In this document: piece after piece, positions 7,091 through 14,568 of the stretch | Numbering within the stretch: the first letter of the stretch is position 1 | How the letters are laid out: the number at the start of each line of letters is the position of its first letter | Origin: Candidatus Pelagibacter sp. TMED196 | Lineage (GTDB): Bacteria; Pseudomonadota; Alphaproteobacteria; Pelagibacterales; Pelagibacteraceae | DNA length: 14,568 nucleotides | Assembly (NCBI GenBank): GCA_002171925.1 | Contig: NHIT01000023.1 | Span: 4,634-19,201, forward strand | Reading direction: 5' to 3' | Position numbers and translations under genes: made by a program | Notes under the pieces: model-generated | Databases searched by the model: none | What the model was told of the DNA's origin: nothing | The model's input: only the letters and a program-made list of their open reading frames with translations

Positions 7091-8032
7091 TTAGTTTGCT
7101 GCTTTTTCTAGCCTATCATTTATAGCTATTCCTATTTTACTTTTTGGAATTTTAAATACTTTAATTTTTTTAAACCCTTTCTTTTTAATTTTTCTCAAAG
7201 TTATATATAAGTTTCTGGCCGCTTCTTCCAGACTGCCTTTCTTACTTAAATTAAATATATTTTTTTTATTTTTATACCTTTTGCCAAAAACTATACATGC
7301 GGCTATATCATCCATTTTTTTGCAGTTTAATTCAATTGGAATGCCAGGAGAGTAATGTTTTTTAATCATACCAGGTGAGATTACTTTATTTGATTTATTT
7401 GAAAAAAAAACTTTTTGTTTTAAAATTTCACTAATTTCTTTACTGCTTATTGCACCGGGACGTAGAATTTGTATTTTTTTATTTAAATTTATTACAGTTG
7501 ACTCTAATCCAATTTTACATTTTCCCCCATCTAAAATAAAAGAAAGTTTTTCACCGAATTCATCCAAAACGTCACTAGAACATACTGGACTAACCGCAGA
7601 TGATAAATTTGCGCTTGGAATTGCTAAAGGAAATTTTAAACTACCTAATAATTTTCTTGTAATCGTATTTTTTGGAAATCTTACTGCAATAGTTTTTAAA
7701 TTTGCATTTGCTAAAGATGAAATTTTTGAATTTTTTCTTTTTTTCAAAATATATGTAAGTGGACCGGGTGAAAATTTTTTATATAGCTTTAAAAACTTTT
7801 GGCTTACAAAAGCATCTTTTTTTAATAATCTAAGGTTGTAATAATGAATTATTAGCGGGTTGATCCTTGGTCTTTTTTTTAACTTATAAATTTTTTTTAC
7901 TGAAGTATTGGAATAGGCATTTCCTGCTAGTCCATATACAGTCTCTGTGGGAAGGCCAATAATATTGTTTTTCATTAAAACCTTTTTTGCTTTAACTAAA
8001 TTTAATGAAGAATTTTTATAGATATTTTTCAT
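7091..8032 (-). CDS. L-threonylcarbamoyladenylate synthase, Sua5 type
   Basis: Makes threonylcarbamoyl-AMP from threonine, bicarbonate and ATP, the first step of t6A37 modification of ANN-decoding tRNAs. It is the long Sua5 form (313 residues): a YrdC domain over about residues 10-205 plus a C-terminal Sua5 domain. Motifs: GLPTETVYGLAGNA (26-39), KKRPRINPL (52-60), PGPLTYILK, AVRFP, IPSANLSSAVSP, GLESTVINL, ILRPGAIS; then the linker SPGMIKKHYSPG and the C-terminal INDRLEKAA. Its stop directly abuts the ATPase start, so it probably heads the transcript that carries the ABC and glycan-modifying genes, though its function is unrelated. It is divergent from xseB across 21 bp. Also called tsaC2 or ywlC in other species. 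Confidence 0.95.
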   Translation of the reverse strand: MKNIYKNSSLNLVKAKKVLMKNNIIGLPTETVYGLAGNAYSNTSVKKIYKLKKRPRINPLIIHYYNLRLLKKDAFVSQKFLKLYKKFSPGPLTYILKKRKNSKISSLANANLKTIAVRFPKNTITRKLLGSLKFPLAIPSANLSSAVSPVCSSDVLDEFGEKLSFILDGGKCKIGLESTVINLNKKIQILRPGAISSKEISEILKQKVFFSNKSNKVISPGMIKKHYSPGIPIELNCKKMDDIAACIVFGKRYKNKKNIFNLSKKGSLEEAARNLYITLRKIKKKGFKKIKVFKIPKSKIGIAINDRLEKAAN

Positions 8033-8053
8033 TTTAAGATTATTATAAATTCA
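8033..8053. promoter_or_regulatory. Overlapping divergent -10 elements between sua5 and xseB
   Basis: The 21-bp gap contains a minus-strand TATAAT (8047-8042) placed 9 nt before the sua5 ATG and a plus-strand TATTAT (8041-8046) placed 7 nt before the xseB ATG, using the same base pairs. Initiation 6-9 nt downstream of each would begin at or almost at the start codon. No convincing -35 or Shine-Dalgarno is seen for either gene. Confidence 0.45.
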
Positions 8054-8278
8054 ATGAAAAGGAAAAATATTCCAACTGATATCAAAAGTAAATCATTAAA
8101 CGAAACAAAATCAGAAATATCAGATATTCTTGAAAGATTAGAAAACAATAAAGTAGATCTTGAAGCTTCAAAAAAGGATTATGAAAGACTTCTAATCTTA
8201 AATGACCATATTGACAATCTCTTTAAAGAAAAACTTAATAATATTAAATCTATTGAATTAAAAAATAAAACTTCTTGA
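8054..8278 (+). CDS. xseB: Exodeoxyribonuclease VII small subunit
   Basis: Small helical subunit that binds XseA in exonuclease VII, which degrades single-stranded DNA. At 74 residues it is normal for the family. The pattern SEISDILERLENNKVDLEAS (residues 20-39), followed by an amphipathic helix ending in a lysine-rich tail, matches the XseB core (L..LE.....LE.S). Position is strong support: it lies 4 bp before ispA and leads an xseB-ispA-dxs cluster, a widespread arrangement. The large subunit gene xseA is not in the window. The start at 8054 has no visible ribosome site and may be leaderless. The call rests partly on context because the protein is short. Confidence 0.87.
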   Translation: MKRKNIPTDIKSKSLNETKSEISDILERLENNKVDLEASKKDYERLLILNDHIDNLFKEKLNNIKSIELKNKTS

Positions 8279-8282
8279 TACA

Positions 8283-9155
8283 ATGTTGAGTCAGATTAAA
8301 AAAAATTCAAAAAGAATAGACGAATTTCTTAAAAAATATTTTAATAATCAAGAGTATTCTAATCTAATAATACCAATGAAATATGGAATCCTCTTTGGAG
8401 GCAAAAAAGTTAGATCGACTATAATTTTAAACGCAGGAAAAATTTTAAACATCAAATCAAAGAACTTAATAAATATTTGTGCGGCAGTTGAGTGTATTCA
8501 TTCATATTCACTCATTCACGATGACTTGCCATGTATGGATGATGACAAGTTAAGAAGAGGTAAACCATCGACTCATGTTAAATTCGGAGAGTCCACAGCA
8601 ATACTTGCGGGAAATTCCTTATTAACTTTAGCTTTCGAAATAATTGCTGACAAAAATCACAATATCAAACCAAGTAAAAAAGTTGAACTTATAAAAAAAT
8701 TATCTGAATGCTCAGGTCATACTGGTATAGCTGGAGGTCAATTTCTTGATTTGAGTTATGAAAAAAGAAAAATAGCAAGTTCAAATATTATAAATATGCA
8801 AAAAAAGAAAACAGGCAAATTATTTGAATTTTGTTGTTTAGCACCCGCAATAATTTCTAATAAAAATAAAAAAATTAAAAAGGATATGAGCTTTATTGGT
8901 GAGGAATTGGGTTTTTTATTTCAAATTGCTGATGATCTACTAGATGTAAAGGGTAATAAAACTTATGTTGGAAAACCAGTTAATAAAGATAAAAAAAAAG
9001 GTAAATCGACTCTTATCAATTTAATGGGGTATAATAAGACATTAAAGTTTGCTTTAATGAGAAAAAAAATGATAATTGAAAAATTAAAAAAATATGGAAC
9101 AAAATCTAAAGAGCTTATAAATATAACTAATTTTATATTAAACAGAAGTTATTAA
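8283..9155 (+). CDS. ispA: Farnesyl diphosphate synthase (short-chain prenyltransferase)
   Basis: Condenses DMAPP or GPP with IPP to give geranyl and then farnesyl diphosphate. The 290 residues are typical. The first aspartate-rich motif, DDLPCMDDD (80-88), has the two-residue insertion of bacterial FPP synthases, with Tyr75 five residues before it limiting chain length, and is followed by [15 protein letters not shown] is at 151-157, KTGKL at 176-180, and the second motif DDLLD at 217-221. The C-terminus is unusually lysine-rich, as is common in this AT-rich genome. It lies 4 bp after xseB, and its TAA shares one base with the dxs ATG. It draws on precursors from the pathway started by Dxs. 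Confidence 0.95.
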   Translation: MLSQIKKNSKRIDEFLKKYFNNQEYSNLIIPMKYGILFGGKKVRSTIILNAGKILNIKSKNLINICAAVECIHSYSLIHDDLPCMDDDKLRRGKPSTHVKFGESTAILAGNSLLTLAFEIIADKNHNIKPSKKVELIKKLSECSGHTGIAGGQFLDLSYEKRKIASSNIINMQKKKTGKLFEFCCLAPAIISNKNKKIKKDMSFIGEELGFLFQIADDLLDVKGNKTYVGKPVNKDKKKGKSTLINLMGYNKTLKFALMRKKMIIEKLKKYGTKSKELINITNFILNRSY

Positions 9156-11071
9156 TGAATGAAAAATTATTAGACAAGATAAATTTTCCATCTGATTTAA
9201 GAAAATTGAAAAAAAAACAATTAAATCAGGTTTCGGAAGAATTAAGAACAGAGTTAATAGAAGTGGTTTCAGAAACGGGTGGGCATTTAGGTGCTGGTCT
9301 CGGTGTTGTTGAAATGACAATTGCACTCCATTACGTCTTTAATACTCCAAAAGATAAACTCGTATGGGATGTTGGGCATCAATGTTATCCTCACAAAATT
9401 ATAACTGGAAGAAAAGAAAAAATAAGAACTTTAAGAAAAGGTGGCGGGCTATCAGGATTTACCAAAAGATCTGAAAGTGAATATGATCCTTTTGGTGCAG
9501 CACACAGTTCAACTTCAATTTCCTCAACACTTGGAATGGCCACAGCAAAAAAATTATCAAATGATAATAATAATGTAGTTGCTGTCATAGGAGATGGCGC
9601 GATGAGTGCTGGCATGGCTTATGAAGCAATGAATAATGCAGGAGCAATGAAATCTAAATTAATAGGGATATTAAATGATAATGACATGTCAATAGCTCCA
9701 CCTGTAGGTGCTATGAGCAAATATCTAGCTAGACTGTTATCCGGTAAAATTTATTTTAGTTTAAGAGAGACAATAAAATTAATTATTTCAGCTTTTTCAA
9801 AAAGATTTTCAAAAAAAGCTGGTAAGGCAGAAGATATGCTTCGAAGTATGGTAACTGGTGGTACACTATTTAACGAGCTTGGTTTTTATTATATAGGCCC
9901 AATTGATGGTCATGATGTAAATAATTTAGTGACTATTTTGGAAAATGTAAAAAATTCTAAATATGATGGCCCAATTCTTATTCATGCTTTAACAAAAAAA
10001 GGCAAAGGATATAAACCAGCAGAAGAGTCAGGTGATAAATATCATGGGGTTTCAAAATTTAATGTAATGACAGGTGAACAGTCAAAAGGCAAATCAAAAA
10101 CTCCCTCTTATACTAAAGTTTTTGCGAATACTTTAATTAAGCATGCTCAAAATGATACCAAGATCGTTGCAATTACTGGAGCTATGCCGTCTGGAACTGG
10201 ACTAGATTTATTCGAAAAAAAATTTCCTGAAAGAATGTTTGACGTTGGTATTGCAGAGCAACATGGCGTTACCTTTGCTGCCGGATTAGCAACCGAGGGA
10301 TATAAGCCTTTTGCTGCAATATATTCTACTTTTCTACAAAGAGCTTATGATCAAGTAGTCCACGATGTTGCGATACAATCTTTGCCAGTTCGATTTGCAA
10401 TTGATAGGGCAGGGTTAGTTGGTGCTGATGGGCCAACTCATGCAGGATCATTTGACATTACTTACCTATCAACATTACCAAATTTCGTAGTTATGGCAGC
10501 AAGTGATGAAGCAGAATTAGTTAGAATGATAAATACATCTGTAAATATTAACGACAAACCTTCAGCTTTTAGATATCCCAGAGGAAATGGAACAGGAGTT
10601 GAACTACCTGATATTAAAGAAATTTTAAAAATTGGTGAAGGAAAAATTATTTCGCAGGGTAAGCATATTGCAATTCTTAACTTTGGTGCAAGATTAAATG
10701 AATGTAAAAAAGCTTCAGAGGTTTTAGAAAAAAAAGGTATCACTACAACAATTTTTGACGCAAGATTTGCAAAACCACTTGATGAAAAAGCTATTATAGA
10801 ACTAGCATCGAGTCATGAAGTTATTTTGACTATCGAGGAAGGCTCAATAGGAGGTTTTGGATCTCATGTTTCAAAACTATTATCCGAAAGAGGATTTTTT
10901 GACAAAGGTTTAAAATTTAGATCAATGTTTTTACCAGATAAATTTTTGGATCAAGATACACCTGAAAAAATGTACAAATCTGCTGGTCTAGATTATGAGA
11001 CCATGGTTCAGAAAATTGAAAGCACTTTAAATTCTAATATTGTTATTGCTAAAAATAAGAATCTTTCTTAA
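9155..11071 (+). CDS. dxs: 1-deoxy-D-xylulose-5-phosphate synthase
   Basis: Thiamine diphosphate enzyme joining pyruvate and glyceraldehyde 3-phosphate to DXP, the first step of the MEP isoprenoid pathway, also feeding PLP and thiamine synthesis. At 638 residues it is full length. GGHLGAGLG (42-50) carries the active-site His; [10 protein letters not shown] follows; the ThDP motif runs from GDGAMSAG (146-153) to the NDND segment (174-177). The second domain has [16 protein letters not shown] with catalytic Glu368, then [18 protein letters not shown] (417-434). The C-terminal transketolase domain includes [11 protein letters not shown]. The start overlaps the ispA stop by one base (TAATG), with AGAAG 6 nt upstream. 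It converges on aroC with a 4-bp overlap in which both genes use a shared TTAA for their stops. Confidence 0.97.
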   Translation: MNEKLLDKINFPSDLRKLKKKQLNQVSEELRTELIEVVSETGGHLGAGLGVVEMTIALHYVFNTPKDKLVWDVGHQCYPHKIITGRKEKIRTLRKGGGLSGFTKRSESEYDPFGAAHSSTSISSTLGMATAKKLSNDNNNVVAVIGDGAMSAGMAYEAMNNAGAMKSKLIGILNDNDMSIAPPVGAMSKYLARLLSGKIYFSLRETIKLIISAFSKRFSKKAGKAEDMLRSMVTGGTLFNELGFYYIGPIDGHDVNNLVTILENVKNSKYDGPILIHALTKKGKGYKPAEESGDKYHGVSKFNVMTGEQSKGKSKTPSYTKVFANTLIKHAQNDTKIVAITGAMPSGTGLDLFEKKFPERMFDVGIAEQHGVTFAAGLATEGYKPFAAIYSTFLQRAYDQVVHDVAIQSLPVRFAIDRAGLVGADGPTHAGSFDITYLSTLPNFVVMAASDEAELVRMINTSVNINDKPSAFRYPRGNGTGVELPDIKEILKIGEGKIISQGKHIAILNFGARLNECKKASEVLEKKGITTTIFDARFAKPLDEKAIIELASSHEVILTIEEGSIGGFGSHVSKLLSERGFFDKGLKFRSMFLPDKFLDQDTPEKMYKSAGLDYETMVQKIESTLNSNIVIAKNKNLS

Positions 11072-12150
11072 CCACACTGAGCTCTATTCATTAAGAAGTG
11101 ATCTAATATTACACAAGAAAGCATTGCCTCACCTATTGGAACAGCTCTAATTCCAACGCACGGATCGTGACGACCTCTAACCGATATTTTAGTATTTTTA
11201 CCTTTTTTATTAATTGTTTCACGGCTATTGATTATAGATGAAGTGGGCTTTACTGCGAATGATGCAATAATTTCTTGACCAGAAGATATGCCACCTAAAA
11301 TTCCACCTGCGTTATTACTTTTAAATTTAATTTTACCTGATGAAGATCTTATTTCATCAGAATTTTCTTCGCCTGATAAGTAAGCCGATGACATACCTGC
11401 ACCTATATTTACCCCTTTTACCGCATTTATACTGATCAGTGCGGCAGCGATATCAGTATCTAATTTCGAATATATAGGAGCTCCTAATCCTGCAGGAACA
11501 CCATTCGCCCTTAATTCGATAATTGCACCACAAGACGAACCAGATTTTCTAACAGCCATTAAATACTTTTCCCACAATTTCACTGATTTTTTATCAGGAC
11601 AGAAAAATGGGTTGTTGTTTATTTCTTTATTATTCCAATTATTCCTGTCACAACCCATCAAACCTAACTGTATAACACCACCAACTACATTGAATTTTTT
11701 CCCAATTATTTTTTTAAGAACTATTTTTGCTATAGAACCAGCGGCAACTCTTGATGCAGTCTCTCTTGCAGATTGCCTACCACCTCCTCTAAAATCTCTA
11801 ATCCCATATTTTTTAAAGTATGTGAAATCAGCATGTCCTGGTCTGAATTTATTTTTTATAGACTCATAATCTCTTGATCTTTTATCCTCATTATGAATTA
11901 TCAATGAAATTGGGGTACCAGTTGTTTTACCCTGAAATACTCCTGATAAAATTTCAACTTTATCAGACTCTTTTCTCTGAGATACAAACTTCGAATTTCC
12001 AGGGCGCCTACGGTCCATATCTTTTTGAATATCTTTCTCAGATAAGCCAATATTTGGTGGACAACCATCGACAATACAGCCAATAGCGGGACCATGTGAC
12101 TCACCCCAAGTAGTAAACCTAAATATTTTTCCAAAAGTATTAAAAGACAT
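11068..12150 (-). CDS. aroC: Chorismate synthase
   Basis: Converts 5-enolpyruvylshikimate 3-phosphate to chorismate using reduced FMN, the last step of the shikimate pathway. It is 360 residues, normal length. The three family signatures are present: [16 protein letters not shown] (16-31), the [20 protein letters not shown] stretch from residue 103 leading to [18 protein letters not shown] (122-139), and [19 protein letters not shown] near 326-344. Start at 12150 gives the standard [21 protein letters not shown]-terminus. It stands alone on the minus strand, convergent with dxs and divergent from pdxH across 34 bp, so it should have its own promoter. No ribosome site is apparent. Confidence 0.97.
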   Translation of the reverse strand: MSFNTFGKIFRFTTWGESHGPAIGCIVDGCPPNIGLSEKDIQKDMDRRRPGNSKFVSQRKESDKVEILSGVFQGKTTGTPISLIIHNEDKRSRDYESIKNKFRPGHADFTYFKKYGIRDFRGGGRQSARETASRVAAGSIAKIVLKKIIGKKFNVVGGVIQLGLMGCDRNNWNNKEINNNPFFCPDKKSVKLWEKYLMAVRKSGSSCGAIIELRANGVPAGLGAPIYSKLDTDIAAALISINAVKGVNIGAGMSSAYLSGEENSDEIRSSSGKIKFKSNNAGGILGGISSGQEIIASFAVKPTSSIINSRETINKKGKNTKISVRGRHDPCVGIRAVPIGEAMLSCVILDHFLMNRAQCG

Positions 12151-12184
12151 AGATAATTAATGTATAAATTATTTCATATAAATT
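12151..12184. promoter_or_regulatory. Divergent aroC / pdxH promoter gap
   Basis: A 34-bp, almost pure A/T gap between two start codons. A plus-strand TATAAA preceded by TG (12161-12168) could serve pdxH with a leader of about 10 nt. A minus-strand TATACA overlapping it could serve aroC. No recognisable -35 or operator is seen. The exact elements are uncertain, but promoters for both genes must lie here or inside the neighbouring coding sequence. Confidence 0.3.
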
Positions 12185-12817
12185 ATGAATCAAAAAAGTG
12201 GCCAAAATTCGTTAGGTTTAGATGCTTGTTTTGAAGACGAGCAAAATCCTATTGTTTTGTTTAAAAAATGGTTCGCAGTTGCTGAAAAAAGCGAGATTAA
12301 CGATCCAAATGCTTTATCATTAGCAACATCAACTTCTAGAGGTATGCCAAGTGTTAGGATGGTTTTACTAAAAGGTTTAAGTGAAAAAGGTTTTGTTTTT
12401 TATACAAATTTTAATAGTAAAAAAGGGAATGACCTTAAAAAAAATCCTAAAGCATCAATGTGTTTTCATTGGAAAAGTTTAAGAAGACAAATAAGAATAT
12501 CAGGCACTGCTGTAGTTATAGATGACAAAGAAGCAGATGATTATTATAACTCGAGAGCCTACGGAAGTAGAATAGGAGCCTGGGCGTCTTCTCAATCCGA
12601 AATTATGAATAAAAGAAAAGAGTTTGTAGATAAAATAAAAGAATATGAAAACAAATATCCAGATCAAAAAAAAGTTCCACGCCCGCCTCACTGGTCAGGT
12701 TGGAGAGTGGAACCAGAAAATATCGAATTTTGGTTAGAGATTAAAAATAGGATTCACGAAAGATTAAATTACAGAAAAGAAAATGGAAAGTGGATGAAAG
12801 AAATACTTTATCCTTAA
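12185..12817 (+). CDS. pdxH: Pyridoxamine/pyridoxine 5'-phosphate oxidase
   Basis: FMN enzyme that oxidises PNP or PMP to pyridoxal 5'-phosphate, the final step of vitamin B6 synthesis and salvage. Its 210 residues are the usual length. Seen are NALSLATSTSRGMPSVRMVL (42-61), whose RMVLLKG segment contacts FMN, VFYTNFNSKKG (71-81), RRQIRISGTA (100-109), SRIGAWASSQS (128-138), PRPPHWSGWRVEP (165-177), the FW pair, and the C-terminal substrate motif RIHERLNY (189-196). Start at 12185 is the first in-frame ATG and gives a normal N-terminus. It is divergent from aroC, and its TAA overlaps the ispB stop within a shared TTAA. PLP synthesis uses DXP, linking it to dxs nearby. Confidence 0.96.
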   Translation: MNQKSGQNSLGLDACFEDEQNPIVLFKKWFAVAEKSEINDPNALSLATSTSRGMPSVRMVLLKGLSEKGFVFYTNFNSKKGNDLKKNPKASMCFHWKSLRRQIRISGTAVVIDDKEADDYYNSRAYGSRIGAWASSQSEIMNKRKEFVDKIKEYENKYPDQKKVPRPPHWSGWRVEPENIEFWLEIKNRIHERLNYRKENGKWMKEILYP

Positions 12818-13827
12818 AAAGATCTATTTAAACTAAATCCTGTTAAATTTTGTAAAATTTTTTTTTCATGTGATTCTTCAAACATGCCCAATGCATCATA
12901 AGAGACATTAACAAAATATTCTGCTCTTTTAAATGTTGTTTCAAGAGCACTATATTTTTTTATTAATTGAAGTGTTTCATCAAAATCTTTTTTCTCTCTT
13001 TTTTCTTTCTTAAAAATATTACTTAGAAAAGCTCTCTCAATCACATTTGATTTTTGAAAGACAATAATAATTGGCAATGTAACTTTACCTTCAAAAAAAT
13101 CTTTACCTATTTGCTTTCCAAAAATTTTTTCTTTAGAAAAATAATCTAATGCATCGTCAGCAATTTGAAATGCCAAACCAAGATTTTTTCCATATGACTC
13201 TAGTGCATCTTTTTTTTTTATTTCTAAATCAGAAATGCACGCACCTACTTTAGTTGCAGCAGCAAATAGAGCGGCAGTTTTTAAATTTATTATTTTTATA
13301 TAATTTTCCTCTAAAAGGTCTGCCTCTCCTTTATGTTGAAGCTGTAAGACTTCACCCTGAGCAATCTTAGATGATGTTGAAGACAAAAGTTTTAAAATTT
13401 CTAAATCCCCATCGTCTACCATCATCTCAAAGCATCTACTAAGAAGATAGTCACCAACTAAAATTGAAGACTGATTTCCCCAAATTGCATTTGTGGTTTT
13501 ATTCCCTCTTCTAACTTTACTTTCATCTATCACATCATCATGAAGCAATGTGGCACTATGAATAAGCTCAACACATGCAGCTAAGTTAATATCTCTTTTG
13601 CCATTTAAATAACCTCCAAGTTTTGCAGATCCCATGGTTAATAACGCACGGATTCTTTTTCCACCAGAGTTAAGATGGTAATCACTCATTTTTTTAATAA
13701 GATCCACGTTACTATCAAGCTTTGTGTTTATAAGCTTTTCAACAGACCCAAGCTTTCCATCTAAAAGATTTTTTAAATCTAAGTAGGCTGAATTTACAGA
13801 TTTTTTAAGAGGTATTACTGATCCCAT
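12814..13827 (-). CDS. ispB: Long-chain polyprenyl diphosphate synthase (octa/decaprenyl)
   Basis: Builds the long all-trans prenyl chain used for the ubiquinone tail. At 337 residues it is typical of IspB. Unlike the IspA in this window, its first motif is the plain DDVID (97-101), without insertion, in LLHDDVIDESKVRRG. Small residues Ala92 and Thr93 sit five and four positions before it, which permits a long product. GGKRIRALLT is at 55-64, the second motif DDALD at 224-228, and GKDFFEGKVTLP at 241-252. Product length (commonly C40 to C50) cannot be read from sequence. It converges on pdxH with a 4-bp overlap and is divergent from the S49 peptidase gene across 136 bp. Confidence 0.95.
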   Translation of the reverse strand: MGSVIPLKKSVNSAYLDLKNLLDGKLGSVEKLINTKLDSNVDLIKKMSDYHLNSGGKRIRALLTMGSAKLGGYLNGKRDINLAACVELIHSATLLHDDVIDESKVRRGNKTTNAIWGNQSSILVGDYLLSRCFEMMVDDGDLEILKLLSSTSSKIAQGEVLQLQHKGEADLLEENYIKIINLKTAALFAAATKVGACISDLEIKKKDALESYGKNLGLAFQIADDALDYFSKEKIFGKQIGKDFFEGKVTLPIIIVFQKSNVIERAFLSNIFKKEKREKKDFDETLQLIKKYSALETTFKRAEYFVNVSYDALGMFEESHEKKILQNLTGFSLNRSF

Positions 13828-13833
13828 TTTTCA

Positions 13834-13856
13834 ATTATATACTCTAAAAAATTATA
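13834..13856 (-). promoter_or_regulatory. Candidate ispB -10 elements
   Basis: Two exact TATAAT hexamers are read on the minus strand, at 13856-13851 and 13839-13834, before the ispB ATG at 13827. The upstream copy leaves a sensible leader of about 15-20 nt; the other would give an almost leaderless mRNA. No good -35 is seen for either. Confidence 0.4.
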
Positions 13857-13932
13857 GTTTCATACATCTGTGACGCACTTCAATTTCAACCGAGGGTAGC
13901 GTAAAATATATTTATATTTTTATTTTAAGTGC

Positions 13933-13941
13933 TGATATAAG
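13933..13941 (+). promoter_or_regulatory. Candidate extended -10 for the S49 peptidase gene
   Basis: TGATATAAG (TG, one base, then TATAAG) fits an extended -10 element, which can work without a strong -35. Initiation near 13948 would give a leader of about 16 nt before the ATG at 13964. Confidence 0.4.
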
Positions 13942-13963
13942 AAATAAAACTAATCTTAATCAT

Positions 13964-14568
13964 ATGTTTTCTTTATTTAAAAAAAAGATAATAATTCCAC
14001 ATGTCAGACTGACAGGTGTTATTGGTTCTGCTGGAAGGTTCCGACAAGGGATAGATTTTTCAGGACAACAAGAGATTATAAAAAAAGCATTTTCATTTAA
14101 AAAGGCAAAAAATATTGCAATTTCAATAAATTCGCCTGGTGGTTCACCGGTTCAATCTCATTTAATTCATGATTACATAAGACAGTTGGCGGAAAAGAAT
14201 AAAAAAAAAGTTATAGTTTTTGCTGAGGACGTTGCTGCTTCAGGGGGCTACTTAATAGCATGCGCAGGCGATGAAATTTATGCTAATTCTAGTTCTATAG
14301 TTGGATCTATTGGTGTAATTTCAGCATCGTTTGGCTTTCAGGATGCAATAAAGAAAATTGGAATTCAAAGAAGAGTGTATACAGCTGGAAAGAATAAAAG
14401 CACCCTAGATCCCTTTAAGGAAGAAAAAGAAGAAGATATTCAACGAATTAAAAAATTACAGCTGGAGTTACATTCAGACTTCATTAATTTAGTTAAAAAG
14501 AGCAGGGGCTCAAAATTAAAAGATGCAGAAAAAAATAATATTTTTACAGGAGAATTTTGGTCAGGCTC
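13964..14568 (+). CDS. S49 family serine peptidase (SppA/SohB-like), 3'-truncated
   Basis: A Ser-Lys peptidase of the signal-peptide-peptidase A family, whose members degrade leftover signal peptides or membrane-protein fragments. The frame is open from ATG 13964 to the window end (201 complete codons). It begins MFSLFKKKIIIPHVRLTGVI, and NSPGGSP (56-62) is the family strand motif. VAASGGYLIACAGDEIYA (90-107) carries the probable nucleophile Ser93, and SIVGSIGVI follows. AGKNKSTLDPF (141-151) supplies the likely Lys145, 52 residues after the serine, a spacing like that of single-domain SppA. No N-terminal membrane anchor or signal peptide is obvious, as in a cytoplasmic or peripheral alphaproteobacterial form. 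The C-terminal part is outside the window. Confidence 0.93.
   Translation, partial: MFSLFKKKIIIPHVRLTGVIGSAGRFRQGIDFSGQQEIIKKAFSFKKAKNIAISINSPGGSPVQSHLIHDYIRQLAEKNKKKVIVFAEDVAASGGYLIACAGDEIYANSSSIVGSIGVISASFGFQDAIKKIGIQRRVYTAGKNKSTLDPFKEEKEEDIQRIKKLQLELHSDFINLVKKSRGSKLKDAEKNNIFTGEFWSG

Larger units (their letters stand above)
13828..13963. other. Largest intergenic region (136 bp) with a G+C-richer patch
   Basis: This gap separates the divergent ispB and S49 peptidase genes. The flanks are A/T-rich and hold candidate -10 elements for both. The centre, about 13871-13902, is near 50% G+C. It contains ACGCAC (13873-13878) facing GTAGCGT (13896-13902), which can pair as a 4+2 bp stem with one bulged A around a loop of about 17 nt. 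I do not recognise it as a known RNA or operator. No ORF longer than a few codons is present. Confidence 0.5.

Noticed and set aside
11612..12134. Several ORFs of 70-85 codons on both strands within aroC
   Set aside because: All lie inside chorismate synthase, whose motifs are intact throughout; no independent support.
13869..13898. Possible GTG-started leader peptide of nine codons (THFNFNRG) in the gap before the S49 peptidase gene
   Set aside because: Too short, no ribosome site, no run of regulatory codons, and upstream of the proposed transcription start.
1..14568. CRISPR arrays, insertion sequences, toxin-antitoxin pairs, riboswitches and intrinsic terminators
   Set aside because: No regularly spaced repeats, transposase, toxin-like pairs, known riboswitch cores or clear G+C hairpin-plus-T-run were seen by reading; T-runs are everywhere in this base composition.

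Overview
The window is AT-rich (about 30% G+C by eye), very densely coding and built of housekeeping genes with alphaproteobacterial arrangements: rluD next to rpoH, xseB-ispA-dxs in a row, and a full-length Sua5. Small gaps, overlapping stop codons and scarce Shine-Dalgarno sequences suggest a streamlined marine alphaproteobacterium of the SAR11/Pelagibacterales type. That assignment is an inference from style and gene order, not from a phylogeny.

Layout. Bases 1-1080 hold the 3' part of purA (+). It converges on rpoH (-), which lies downstream of rluD (-). A tRNA-Arg with anticodon TCG (3022-3098, +) follows, and its CCA end stops 5 bp short of the last gene of a six-gene minus-strand run. 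Read in its own direction (8032 down to 3104), that run is sua5/tsaC, ABC-2 ATPase, ABC-2 permease, a 2OG-Fe(II) oxygenase-like protein, an FkbM-family methyltransferase and a GT17-like glycosyltransferase. The gaps are 0-9 bp with one 11-bp overlap, so it looks like one operon. The last three genes are the accessory part and look like a small module that decorates a surface glycan or another small molecule.

Divergent from sua5 across only 21 bp is xseB-ispA-dxs (+): exonuclease VII small subunit, farnesyl diphosphate synthase and DXP synthase, the last two acting early in isoprenoid synthesis. dxs converges on aroC (-, chorismate synthase). Across a 34-bp divergent gap comes pdxH (+, PNP/PMP oxidase), which converges on ispB (-, long-chain polyprenyl diphosphate synthase, the quinone side chain enzyme). 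After a 136-bp gap, the largest in the window, an S49 peptidase gene (+) runs off the right edge.

How the genes work together. Dxs supplies the MEP pathway, and its products feed IspA (FPP) and IspB (long-chain prenyl-PP). Dxs uses thiamine diphosphate; PdxH makes the PLP cofactor. AroC feeds aromatic amino acids and the quinone head group. I found no insertion sequence, CRISPR array, phage gene or toxin-antitoxin pair. The least explained content is the 2OG oxygenase/FkbM/GT17 trio against the tRNA, and a G+C-richer patch in the 13.9-kb intergenic region.
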